The notes below the pieces were generated by a model. It ran no database searches. It worked only from the letters and a program-made list of their open reading frames with translations, and was not told where the DNA came from. Of a stretch of 64,000 nucleotides of DNA, positions 16,907 to 25,334 are shown one piece after another; the stretch's first letter is position 1; each line of letters begins with the position of its first letter. The stretch is from positions 1-64,000 of the forward strand of contig CAVTXA010000009.1 of NCBI GenBank assembly GCA_963738545.1, read 5' to 3'. This DNA comes from Bog-756 sp963738545. Its GTDB lineage: Bacteria; Actinomycetota; Acidimicrobiia; Acidimicrobiales; RAAP-2. The position numbers and the translations under genes are program-made.

Positions 16907-19900
16907 TCAGGCCGGGTCGTCGTCGACGACCGGACGGCCATCGGCAACGGAGATATCGACCATCATGGTCTCGATGTCCTTGGCCGGCAGCGGGGGACTG
17001 AAGAAGTAGCCCTGAGCCGTGGTGCAGCCCCGCTGGAGCAGGACCCGGCTCTGCACCGACGTCTCGACGCCCTCGGCCACACAGTCCAACCCGAGGCGGG
17101 CGGCCATCGAGATGATGGCGGAGACCAGCGAGTTGTTGTCGGCGTCGGGTCCCAGCACCTGCACGAAGGACTGGTCGATCTTGAGCGTGCTCACCGGGAA
17201 GGCCCCGATCCGGTTGAGTGACGAGTTCCCCGTTCCGAAGTCGTCGATGGTGAACCGCACGCCGAGGCGCCGGAGCCGCTCGATGGTGGCCCGGGCCGGT
17301 CCGAGCGTGTCCAGCACCACCCGCTCGGTGATCTCCAGTTCCAGGAGGGACGGGTCGATGCCGGTCTCCATCAGGGCCCGGTGGATGTTGTCGAACAGTT
17401 CGGGGTTGGACAGGTCCCGGGAGGCCAGGTTGACCGATACCCGGAGCGGGGGGAGTCCGTCGTCGAGCCAGGCCCGGGCCTGCCGGCACGTCTCGTCCAG
17501 GACCCAGGTGTCGAGGGCCACGATGATGTCGGTGCGTTCGGCCATGGAGATGAACGACGAGGGCTCGAGGACGCCCAGGGTGGGGTGGTTCCAGCGGATG
17601 AGGGCCTCCACGCCCACCACCTGGGACGTGCGCAGGTCGATGTAGGGCTGGTAGAGGAGGAAGAACTCGTGGTGTTCGAGGGCGTGGACCAGGTCGGCAT
17701 GGAGCGTGGCCTCGTCGACGGCCAGGCGCCCCCGGGCCGAGTTGACCAGGGACCCGGAGTACATCTGGAAGGCGTTGCGGCCCCGGTCCTTGGCCCGGTA
17801 CATAGCCTCGTCGGCTCGACTCAGCAGTTCGTCGTAGGAGTCGCCATGGTCGGGGGCCATGGCGATGCCGATGGAGCCCGACGTCTCCACCGGCTCGCCG
17901 AAGACCATGAACGGGGAGGCCAACGCCTCCAGCGACCGTTGGGCGAGCTGGTCGATGGCCAGCTGGTCGGCCAGACCGGGCAGGAGGATGGCGAACTCGT
18001 CGCCTCCCACCCGGGCCACCGTGTCCTGGGCCCGGACCGTGTCCACCAGCCGCTGGCTCACCTGGCGGATGAGGTCGTCCCCGGCGGCGTGGCCCAGCGT
18101 GTCGTTGACCGTCTTGAAGTGGTCGAGGTCAACGAAGAACATGCACACCGGCTCACCCACCCGCCGGGAGCGCACCAGCTCCTGTTCCACCCGGTCCTCG
18201 AAGAGGCGACGGTTGGGCAGCCCGGTGAGGGCGTCGTGCCAGGCCATGTGCGAGACCTTCTCCAGCAGCTCGAGGTTCTGGAGGGCCGTGGCCGCCTGGT
18301 CGGCCAGACCCGAGAGCCGTTCGTGGAGGTCGGGGTCGTGGATGGAGGCCGTTGGGGTGGCCGTGCCGAAGTTGGCCGCGATGACCCCGAGGAACTCACC
18401 GGCGGCGAAGAGCGGCGCGACCACCGATGCCGCCGTCCCCGACCGGTCGAGGAGATTCTGCAAGAAGGGGTCCTCGGTAGCGGAGTCGAGCACCATCACC
18501 TGGTGCTCCTTCATCATCCGCTTGATGGCGGTGGCGTCGGTGCGGATGGTCAGGGGTTCGTCGGTGCCGTACTCGGGAGTCGGGCCGACTCCGATGGCAC
18601 CGGAACCCACCGGTGGCTTCCCGGCCACGCCGTGGGGTGGCCGGATGGGGAGGATGGGGCCGTGGTAGGCGCCGGGAGCCTCGAGTCCAGCCGTCCTGGC
18701 CCGGGGGAGGAGCTGGCCCGTGGTGGCGTCCCAGAGGTAGACCGTGGCCTGGTCGCACTGAGTCACGGCCGGGATGGTGTCCGCCAGGAGCTGCACCAGC
18801 TCGGCCAAGGTGGTGACCCCGGAGAGGGACTCCGAGAAGGACAGCAGGGTGCGGGCTGTGGCGTCGCTCCGCTTGGCGTCGGTCAGCACGCTGAAGATGT
18901 CCAGGGCGGTGGCGGCGTACTCGGCGTAGAGGTTGAGCACCCGGGACTCCCAGGGGGAGACCGCGGCGTCGGGGGGTGGGAACTCGACCAGTCGGCCGTA
19001 GCGGCGGCGGGACGAGGCGATGTCCACCACGACGTAGGACCCGTTGCCCTCGCCGGGGTGGTCGCGCCACAGCTCGGCCGCCAGCCGCTGGGCCTCCCCG
19101 GACTCGAGACCACGGTGGTGTAGCTGGATCGGCGTCCCGGGCCGGACCCGCACCATCAAGAGGTAGCGGTGGGCCGAGACCACGGCGTCCGCCCGGGAGG
19201 CGATCTGGGCCAGCAGGGTCTCGACGTCATCATCCAGCAGCTCGAGTGACGTGGCGAAGGCCCCCTCGACCAGCACGCTCATCCGGTTGAGCTGCTCGCG
19301 CAGCTCGGCCGCCGACTGCCCGGCCCGCACGAGCTCTTCGGTGGCGACCGGGGCCACCTCGTTCCGCTCGGCATCCACGGGCTCAGTCACGTCCGGGACG
19401 GCTACCACCGGGACGGTGTCATTCGGGCCGGCCGCCGTGGCGTCGGCCTCCGAGGCCTCCCAGCTGATGGCGTAGAGACACCGGTGACCCCCCCGTGCGC
19501 CGCACTCGGTCTCGGTGATGAGGGCAGGGTCGCCCCCGAACAGGCACGGCACTTGGGACAGCAGACCCCGGGTCATTTCACACAGGTGGGCATGCCGGCT
19601 CTGCTCCCGACGGGCCACCACTTCGACCAGGGCGTGGTCGGCGGCGATCTCCAAGGTGGTGGCCGACGCCGTCGACTCGAAGCGCTCGACCAGCGGCTCG
19701 ATGTGCTTCAGGACCTCGGAGGTCGAGCCGAGCTCGCGCAGCCGATCGGTGAAGGGTCCGGCATCGGGTGTGAAGAGGAGCACCTCGCCGACGTGGAGTC
19801 CGACGGCGCCGTCCCCGGTCACCAGTGCTGCGGCGTTGAGCAGCGCCACGGTCTGGGTGAGTGAACTCCACCGGTCGGGGTCGGCCAACTCGGCGAACGT

Positions 19901-20050
19901 ACGCCGCTCTCCGGCCAGGGCCAGGGTCTGGGCCACACCGGCTTCACCGCTGTGGGCCAGGACCATGCCGATCAGCACGTGGACAGCAGCACCGGAGACA
20001 TCTCGGCCGTTCCCGGCCCCGTGCCTCACAACTGCCACGTCAATGGACAT
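16907..20050 (-). CDS. Large multi-sensor GAF-GGDEF-EAL protein
   Basis: 1047 residues, no membrane helix. Residues 1-205 end with ITETECGARGGHRCLYAISW, resembling the Cys-containing end of V4R/heme-NO-type sensory domains. A linker with heptad-like spacing (about 235-265) leads to a GAF-like region (about 265-390) and a second GAF (about 395-605). GGDEF lies at about 610-770 with ARVGGDEFAILLPG; the RAQD four residues form the RxxD feedback site in the right place. EAL (about 785-1040) keeps EALIRW, NLASRD, LEITER, DDFGTGNSS, LKIDQSF and AEGVE. It is probably a bifunctional c-di-GMP enzyme with product inhibition and several inputs. The ATG start lies 13 nt after GAGGAG, so an alternative start is possible. 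Confidence 0.9.
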   Translation of the reverse strand: MSIDVAVVRHGAGNGRDVSGAAVHVLIGMVLAHSGEAGVAQTLALAGERRTFAELADPDRWSSLTQTVALLNAAALVTGDGAVGLHVGEVLLFTPDAGPFTDRLRELGSTSEVLKHIEPLVERFESTASATTLEIAADHALVEVVARREQSRHAHLCEMTRGLLSQVPCLFGGDPALITETECGARGGHRCLYAISWEASEADATAAGPNDTVPVVAVPDVTEPVDAERNEVAPVATEELVRAGQSAAELREQLNRMSVLVEGAFATSLELLDDDVETLLAQIASRADAVVSAHRYLLMVRVRPGTPIQLHHRGLESGEAQRLAAELWRDHPGEGNGSYVVVDIASSRRRYGRLVEFPPPDAAVSPWESRVLNLYAEYAATALDIFSVLTDAKRSDATARTLLSFSESLSGVTTLAELVQLLADTIPAVTQCDQATVYLWDATTGQLLPRARTAGLEAPGAYHGPILPIRPPHGVAGKPPVGSGAIGVGPTPEYGTDEPLTIRTDATAIKRMMKEHQVMVLDSATEDPFLQNLLDRSGTAASVVAPLFAAGEFLGVIAANFGTATPTASIHDPDLHERLSGLADQAATALQNLELLEKVSHMAWHDALTGLPNRRLFEDRVEQELVRSRRVGEPVCMFFVDLDHFKTVNDTLGHAAGDDLIRQVSQRLVDTVRAQDTVARVGGDEFAILLPGLADQLAIDQLAQRSLEALASPFMVFGEPVETSGSIGIAMAPDHGDSYDELLSRADEAMYRAKDRGRNAFQMYSGSLVNSARGRLAVDEATLHADLVHALEHHEFFLLYQPYIDLRTSQVVGVEALIRWNHPTLGVLEPSSFISMAERTDIIVALDTWVLDETCRQARAWLDDGLPPLRVSVNLASRDLSNPELFDNIHRALMETGIDPSLLELEITERVVLDTLGPARATIERLRRLGVRFTIDDFGTGNSSLNRIGAFPVSTLKIDQSFVQVLGPDADNNSLVSAIISMAARLGLDCVAEGVETSVQSRVLLQRGCTTAQGYFFSPPLPAKDIETMMVDISVADGRPVVDDDPA

Positions 20051-20324
20051 CGCTGGTCATTCGCTCCTCGACACCGACGCCGCCCCTCGAACCGGTGCTT
20101 CGCTCCCTCTCGCTCCACCCTGCATCTCCACCCTGTACCTTCGACCGGTCGGTGTCAGTTCTTTACCGCTCATTGCCCCGAATTCGGGCGGCGTGCGGCC
20201 CGAAATCGCCCACCTGAACGCAGGTTTGCGTCGGGGGGCAACCCGTTCGGACCGGGGGATCGGGGAAGCCGCGGGTGGCGCTCGTGGCTGCGGTCGGCAG
20301 CGGACGTCGGGGAACCGGGGCCCC

Positions 20325-20330
20325 TACACT
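20325..20330 (+). promoter_or_regulatory. Leaderless -10 (TACACT) of the peroxidase gene
   Basis: TACACT ends 6 nt before the ATG at 20337. The 285-bp divergent region 20051-20336 otherwise shows only an 8-bp palindrome GACCGGTC near 20144. Confidence 0.6.
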
Positions 20331-20336
20331 GTGCCC

Positions 20337-20825
20337 ATGAGTATCTACGACCCTCCTCTGCACACACTCGACGGCGCTCCGACCTCCCTCGGCGCCTTCC
20401 GGGGCAAGGCCCTCTTGGTGGTCAATGTGGCCTCCAAGTGCGGCCTCACCCCCCAATACGAGGGGTTGGAGCGTCTCCAGAAGACGTACGGAGACAAGGG
20501 GTTCACCGTGCTCGGCTTCCCGTGCAATCAGTTCGGGGAGCAGGAACCCGGGTCCTCCGAGGAGATCGCCACCTTCTGTTCGGCCACCTACGGGGTCACC
20601 TTCCCCATGTTCGAGAAGGTGGACGTGAACGGCGACCACCGGAATCCCGTCTACGAGGAGCTCGTGGCGTTCCCCGATGCCGAGGGCGAAGCCGGGGACA
20701 TCCAGTGGAACTTCGAGAAGTTCCTCGTGTCTCCGGAAGGGGAGATCGTGCAGCGCTTCCGTCCCATGGTCGATCCCGAGGCGCCTGAAGTCACCGACGC
20801 CATCGAGGCGGCCCTGCCGGGCTGA
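20337..20825 (+). CDS. Glutathione-peroxidase-family thiol peroxidase
   Basis: 162 residues. The catalytic Cys is in VASKCGLTPQY, the Gln in NQFGEQEPGS, and Trp-Asn in IQWNFEKFLV: the complete Cys-Gln-Trp-Asn tetrad of the GPx family. It is a cysteine, not selenocysteine, enzyme. In glutathione-lacking actinobacteria these enzymes usually use thioredoxin or mycothiol/mycoredoxin to reduce H2O2 or lipid hydroperoxides; that electron donor is an inference. It is transcribed from its own leaderless promoter and is followed 29 bp later by a mycothiol-dependent isomerase-like gene. Confidence 0.93.
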   Translation: MSIYDPPLHTLDGAPTSLGAFRGKALLVVNVASKCGLTPQYEGLERLQKTYGDKGFTVLGFPCNQFGEQEPGSSEEIATFCSATYGVTFPMFEKVDVNGDHRNPVYEELVAFPDAEGEAGDIQWNFEKFLVSPEGEIVQRFRPMVDPEAPEVTDAIEAALPG

Positions 20826-20854
20826 CCGGCCGGCCCCGAAGGCGTATCGGCACC

Positions 20855-21688
20855 GTGGGGGAGCCAGCACCAGGTCGGCACGAGCCGATCATCGACGAGC
20901 TCACCGAGGTGTGGGCCTCCATCGTCACCGCCTGCGCCCAGCTGGATGACGAGCAGTGGGGCCGGCCCACCGACTGTCCGGGTTGGTCGGTCAAGGACAA
21001 CCTCTCCCACCTCATCGGCATCGAGCGGATGCTGCTCGGGGATCCGTCGCCGCCGGCCCTGAGCCAGGTTCCCCCCCACGTCCGCAACTCGTTCGGGGAG
21101 CTGAACGAGGCGTGGGTCGAGGCCCGGCGCCCCGTACCCGGGGCCGAGGTGCTGGCCGAGTTCGTGGACACCACCAACCGGCGCATCGATGCCCTGGTGG
21201 CCATGACCGCCGACGCGTTCGACGTCGTGGGCTGGAGCCCGGTGGGCGACGTCCCTTACCGTGAGTTCATGGCCACCCGGGTCATCGACACCTGGGCGCA
21301 TGAGCAGGACATGCGACGGGCCCTTGCTCGGCCGGGGGGTCGCAACGGTGCCGGTGAGCGACTGGTGCTCGACCGCTGCGAGCAGACCATGCCCTATGTG
21401 GTGGGCAAGAAGGTCGGTCCGCCCGACGGGACCTCGGTGCTGTTCTCGGTGAGCGGGGTGATGGGCCGGCACATCCTGGTGACGGTGGCCGGCGGACGGG
21501 CCGCGGCCGCGCCGGTTCCCCCATCCACGCCGCCGACGGTGACCCTGACCATGGACCAGGACGAGTTCTGGCGACGGTGCTACGGCCGGTTGGGCCCCGA
21601 GGACATCGGCCCGACGGGTCCGGTGGCCATGGGAGGCGACCTCGACCTGGGCCGTCGGGTGCTGGCCGGCATGGCGTTCATGATCTGA
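20855..21688 (+). CDS. DinB/MDMPI-fold mycothiol-dependent maleylpyruvate isomerase-like protein
   Basis: 277 residues. The N-terminal four-helix region has the family signature PTDCPGWSVKDNLSHLIGIE and later VIDTWAHEQDMRRAL, giving the His metal ligands of the DinB-like metal-binding fold. The C-terminal part (about 190-275) matches the MDMPI C-terminal domain (VTVAGGRAA..., TLTMDQDEFWRRCYGR). The family includes mycothiol-dependent isomerases and transferases; the true substrate is unknown. The GTG start follows the peroxidase gene closely. A mycothiol link would fit the mycoredoxin-like gene at 4.7 kb. Confidence 0.85.
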   Translation: MGEPAPGRHEPIIDELTEVWASIVTACAQLDDEQWGRPTDCPGWSVKDNLSHLIGIERMLLGDPSPPALSQVPPHVRNSFGELNEAWVEARRPVPGAEVLAEFVDTTNRRIDALVAMTADAFDVVGWSPVGDVPYREFMATRVIDTWAHEQDMRRALARPGGRNGAGERLVLDRCEQTMPYVVGKKVGPPDGTSVLFSVSGVMGRHILVTVAGGRAAAAPVPPSTPPTVTLTMDQDEFWRRCYGRLGPEDIGPTGPVAMGGDLDLGRRVLAGMAFMI

Positions 21689-21766
21689 CCACGGCCGGGC
21701 CCCGGCGCTCGGGCGACACGGAGACCGAGCGGAGACGGCGCGGAAAGTTCGGCGGCCCGGTGCCAG

Positions 21767-21772
21767 TACACT
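21767..21772 (+). promoter_or_regulatory. -10 (TACACT) of the trigger factor gene
   Basis: TACACT lies 11 nt before the ATG at 21784, giving a leader of only a few bases; no Shine-Dalgarno is present. Confidence 0.5.
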
Positions 21773-21783
21773 CACCTATTCGT

Positions 21784-23127
21784 ATGCGAGCCACAGCTGC
21801 GCCCGAGGAGGGCAACAAGGTCCGTCTGTCCGTCGAGATCGACGAGACCGAGATCGACAAGGCCCTCGACGAGGTGATGCGCCGGTTGTCCCGCGAGGTC
21901 CGGGTGCCCGGCTTCCGTCCCGGGAAGGTGCCCCGTCGGGTGATCGAGGCCCGGATGGGGGGGGCGACCGCCCTGCGGGGCGAGGCCCTCCGGGAGGCGC
22001 TGCCCGACTTCTACGCCCAGGCCGTCTCCGACACTGAGGTCGATCCCATCGACCAACCCGAGATCGACATCACCTCGGGGGACGAGTCGGGCCCGGTCTC
22101 CTTCGACGCCGTGGTGCTGGTCCGTCCGACCGTCGGTATCCCCGGCTACCAGGGCCTGGTGGTCACGCTCCCCAGTCTCGACGTCACCGACGAGGAGGTC
22201 GCCGCCCAGATCGACCGCCTCCGGGCCACGTCGGGGGAGCTGGTGGAGGTGTCCCGTCCGGCCCAGGACGGCGACCAGGTGACCATCGACATCCACGGCA
22301 CCCGGGCCGACAGCATCGGTGGGGACGACAACGATCTCGACGCCGAGGACTTCCTCTACGAGGTGGGCAGCGGCACGGTGGTGCCCGAGCTCGACGACCA
22401 GCTGCGCGGGGCCAAGACCGGTGACATCTTCACCTTCGACTCCACCCTGGAGGCCCTGGGCCAGACCGTCTCGTTCAAGGTGCTGGTGAAGGACGTGAAG
22501 GAGCTGGTTCTCCCCGAGGTGACCGACGAGTGGGCCTCGGAGGCATCCGAGTTCGAGACGGCCGAGGAGCTGACTGCCGATGTCACCGAGCGGCTGCGCC
22601 AGCGCCACGTGGTCCAGGCTCAGGCGTCCCTCCAGCAGAAGACGGCCGAAGCCCTGGTCGAACTGGTCACTGAGGACATCCCCGAGCAGCTGGTGGTCGA
22701 GGAGCTCCGCGAGCGCATCCACGACCTCAACCACCGTCTGGACGCGCAGGGGATGAGCCTGGGTCAGTTCCTGGCCGCCACCGGGCGTGACGAGCAGGAG
22801 TTCCTCGACGAGCTGCGGGTCGGGGCCCTCCAGAGCGTCAAGGTCGATCTGGCCCTGCGGGCCCTGGTGGAGGCCGAGGCCATCGAGGTCACCGACGAGG
22901 AGCTGGACGAGGAACTCTCGGCCATGGGCGAGCGGCTGGAGATGGACGCCGACGAGGTTCGCGACCAGTTGGAACGGGCCGGACGCCTTCCGGCGGTACG
23001 CTCGGACCGGCGCAAGGCCAAGGCCATGCGTTGGCTCGTCGACAACGTCGAGTTGGTCGATGAGGAGGGGGCGCCAGTGTCACGGGACGATCTGTTGGTG
23101 AACCAGGGTGAGGAGGACTCGGAGTGA
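21784..23127 (+). CDS. tig: Trigger factor (ribosome-associated chaperone)
   Basis: 447 residues. The ribosome-docking signature GFRPGKVPRRVIE is at about residues 42-55 in the N-terminal domain. An FKBP-type prolyl isomerase domain is centred at about 155-245 (QDGDQVTIDIHGT, LYEVGSGTVVPELDDQL). The helical C-terminal chaperone arms follow (QKTAEALVELVTEDIPEQLVVEEL). It binds L23 at the tunnel exit and shields nascent chains. The gene heads tig-clpP-clpX, the usual proteostasis order, and its TGA overlaps the possible GTG start of clpP. A longer frame upstream lacks conservation, so the ATG next to the promoter was chosen. Confidence 0.96.
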   Translation: MRATAAPEEGNKVRLSVEIDETEIDKALDEVMRRLSREVRVPGFRPGKVPRRVIEARMGGATALRGEALREALPDFYAQAVSDTEVDPIDQPEIDITSGDESGPVSFDAVVLVRPTVGIPGYQGLVVTLPSLDVTDEEVAAQIDRLRATSGELVEVSRPAQDGDQVTIDIHGTRADSIGGDDNDLDAEDFLYEVGSGTVVPELDDQLRGAKTGDIFTFDSTLEALGQTVSFKVLVKDVKELVLPEVTDEWASEASEFETAEELTADVTERLRQRHVVQAQASLQQKTAEALVELVTEDIPEQLVVEELRERIHDLNHRLDAQGMSLGQFLAATGRDEQEFLDELRVGALQSVKVDLALRALVEAEAIEVTDEELDEELSAMGERLEMDADEVRDQLERAGRLPAVRSDRRKAKAMRWLVDNVELVDEEGAPVSRDDLLVNQGEEDSE

Positions 23128-23777
23128 GTACCACGGAGGGAATCAGGACGATGGACGCGCAGGCCTACAGCGTGCCGTGGGTCGTCGAGTCCACCAGCCG
23201 GGGAGAGCGGAACTACGACCTCTACTCGCGTCTGTTGCGGGAGCGGATCATCTTCCTCGGGACGCCGATCAACGACACGGTGGCCAACCTGGTCTGCGCG
23301 CAGTTGCTGTTCCTCGAGTCCGAGGAGGCGGACAAGGACATCCACCTCTACATCAACTCGCCGGGCGGTGACATCACGGCGCTGTTCGCCATCTACGACA
23401 CCATGAAGTACATCAAGCCGGACATGTCCACGTTCTGCTTCGGCCAGGCCGCCTCGGCCGCCGCCGTGCTGCTCGGGGCGGGAACACGGGGCAAGCGGTT
23501 CGCCCTGCCCCACGCCCGCATCCTCTTGCACCAGCCTTTCGGCGGCGTCGAGGGTCAGGCCAGCGACATCGAGCTCCAGGCCAAGGAGATCCTGCGCATG
23601 CGCGATCTGCTCAACGGCATGCTGGCCGACGACACCGGGCAGACCACCGAGCGGGTCAGCAAGGACACCGACCGGGACTTCATTATGACGGCCGAGGAGG
23701 CTGTCAAGTACGGCCTCATCGACGAGGTCATCACGGCCCGGGACTCCTTGCCTATGGAGGCCATGGGCGCGGCCTAG
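23124..23777 (+). CDS. clpP: ATP-dependent Clp protease proteolytic subunit
   Basis: 217 residues from a GTG that overlaps the tig stop (GTGA); an ATG at 23151 with GGAGG upstream gives 208 residues and is equally plausible. The catalytic triad is seen: Ser in GQAASAAAVLLGAG, His in ILLHQPFGG, Asp in SKDTDRDFIM. Ser is followed by AAA instead of the usual MGA, a mild variation of the oxyanion strand. YINSPGGDITA is the substrate-binding loop. It forms the tetradecameric peptidase with ClpX. Many actinobacteria carry clpP1-clpP2 in tandem; only one copy is present here. Confidence 0.96.
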   Translation: MSTTEGIRTMDAQAYSVPWVVESTSRGERNYDLYSRLLRERIIFLGTPINDTVANLVCAQLLFLESEEADKDIHLYINSPGGDITALFAIYDTMKYIKPDMSTFCFGQAASAAAVLLGAGTRGKRFALPHARILLHQPFGGVEGQASDIELQAKEILRMRDLLNGMLADDTGQTTERVSKDTDRDFIMTAEEAVKYGLIDEVITARDSLPMEAMGAA

Positions 23778-23943
23778 CCGCTCGGAGCAGGTCCGGGCCG
23801 ACAGGACCGACGTGGGGTGGACCAGCCGCTAGGGTTGGGGCACTGCATCGCAGGGTCGACCACGGTCACCTGGGACCGGGGGAAGGCACGGGGGAGTACC
23901 AAGGCCCGTCGGCCCGGGTCGGATGACAACAGGTAGCACGAAC

Positions 23944-23955
23944 GGTTGATCAACC
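23944..23955. promoter_or_regulatory. 12-bp perfect palindrome upstream of clpX
   Basis: GGTTGATCAACC is a perfect dyad 35 bp before the clpX start. It sits in a 212-bp gap that also holds clpX's Shine-Dalgarno-like ACGAGGAA. It could be an operator for stress control of clpX; it does not match the known ClgR site pattern. Confidence 0.35.
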
Positions 23956-23989
23956 AAGAACCGCTGACAGAAGGACACGAGGAACCGAC

Positions 23990-25273
23990 GTGGCGAAGTT
24001 CGGAGACGGTGGCGATCTGGTGAAGTGCAGCTTCTGCGGGAAGTCGCAGAAGCAGGTGAAGAAGCTGATCGCCGGCCCCGGTGTGTACATCTGCGATGAG
24101 TGCATCGAGCTGTGCAACGACATCATCGCCGAGGAGCTCGCCGACACCACCGAGCTGTCCTTCGAGGAGCTACCCAAGCCCAAGGAGATCTTCGAGTTCC
24201 TGAACGACTACGTCATTGGTCAGGAGTACGCCAAGAAGATCCTGTCGGTGGCGGTCTACAACCACTACAAGCGGGTCCAGGCGGGGAGCAACGGCTCCCA
24301 TGACAATGAGGTGGAGCTGGCCAAGTCCAACATCCTCCTCCTCGGCCCGACCGGCTGCGGCAAGACGCTGCTGGCCCAGACCCTGGCCCGCATGCTCAAC
24401 GTGCCCTTCGCCATCGCCGATGCCACCGCCCTCACCGAGGCGGGGTACGTGGGCGAGGACGTCGAGAACATCCTCTTGAAGCTCATCCAGGCCGCCGACT
24501 ACGACGTGAAGCGGGCCGAGACCGGGATCATCTACATCGACGAGATCGACAAGATCGCCCGGAAGTCGGAGAACCCGTCGATCACCCGGGACGTCTCGGG
24601 TGAAGGCGTCCAACAGGCCCTGTTGAAGATCCTCGAGGGCACCACGGCGTCGGTCCCACCCCAGGGGGGGCGGAAGCATCCCCATCAGGAGTTCATCCAG
24701 ATCGACACCACCAACATCCTGTTCATCTGCGGTGGTGCCTTCGCCGGGATCGACACCATCATCGAGAACCGCATCGGCCGCAAGGGGATGGGGTTCCGGG
24801 CCGAGGTGCGCAAGGCCGCCGAGCGGGACGACTCCGAGCTGTTGCGCCACGTGCTGCCCGAGGACCTCATGAAGTTCGGGCTGATCCCCGAGTTCATCGG
24901 GCGACTCCCGGTGGTCAGTGCCGTCTCCCACCTGTACAAGGACGCCCTCATCCAGATCCTGGTGGAGCCCAAGAACGCGCTCACCCGACAGTACAAGCGG
25001 ACCTTCGAGCTCGACCACATCGAGCTGGAACTGACCGACGACGCCCTCGAGGCCGTGGCCGAGCAGGCCCTGCTGCGGGGGACCGGCGCCCGGGGCCTGC
25101 GGGCCATCCTGGAAGAGGTCCTGCTCGAGGTGATGTACGACCTGCCCAGCCGCACCGACATCTCCAAGTGCGTGGTGGACCGGGCCGTGGTGCTCGACAA
25201 GGTCCATCCCACCCTGGTGCCCCTCAACAGCCCTCCGGCCAAGTCCACCCGCAGCCGCCGGGCCGCCTCCTAG
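23990..25273 (+). CDS. clpX: ATP-dependent Clp protease ATP-binding subunit ClpX
   Basis: 427 residues. The N-terminal zinc-binding domain has CSFCGKSQ and CDECIELC. The AAA+ core has GPTGCGKT (Walker A), IIYIDEIDKIARK (Walker B), the pore loop GYVGEDVEN, and the RIGRKGMGF region; sensor 2 is GTGARGLRAILE. The ending is basic (STRSRRAAS). It unfolds tagged substrates and feeds them to ClpP. The GTG start lies after GAGGAACCGAC. It is separated from clpP by 212 bp and may have its own promoter. Confidence 0.97.
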   Translation: MAKFGDGGDLVKCSFCGKSQKQVKKLIAGPGVYICDECIELCNDIIAEELADTTELSFEELPKPKEIFEFLNDYVIGQEYAKKILSVAVYNHYKRVQAGSNGSHDNEVELAKSNILLLGPTGCGKTLLAQTLARMLNVPFAIADATALTEAGYVGEDVENILLKLIQAADYDVKRAETGIIYIDEIDKIARKSENPSITRDVSGEGVQQALLKILEGTTASVPPQGGRKHPHQEFIQIDTTNILFICGGAFAGIDTIIENRIGRKGMGFRAEVRKAAERDDSELLRHVLPEDLMKFGLIPEFIGRLPVVSAVSHLYKDALIQILVEPKNALTRQYKRTFELDHIELELTDDALEAVAEQALLRGTGARGLRAILEEVLLEVMYDLPSRTDISKCVVDRAVVLDKVHPTLVPLNSPPAKSTRSRRAAS

Positions 25274-25334
25274 GGTCTGTCCGACCGGCGCTGACGGCGC
25301 GCCGAACTGGCGCCCCCACTCGGTCCCCTTCACC

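Noticed and set aside
23944..23955. ClgR binding site upstream of clpX
   Set aside because: GGTTGATCAACC does not have the spaced GTTCGC/GCG half-sites described for ClgR.
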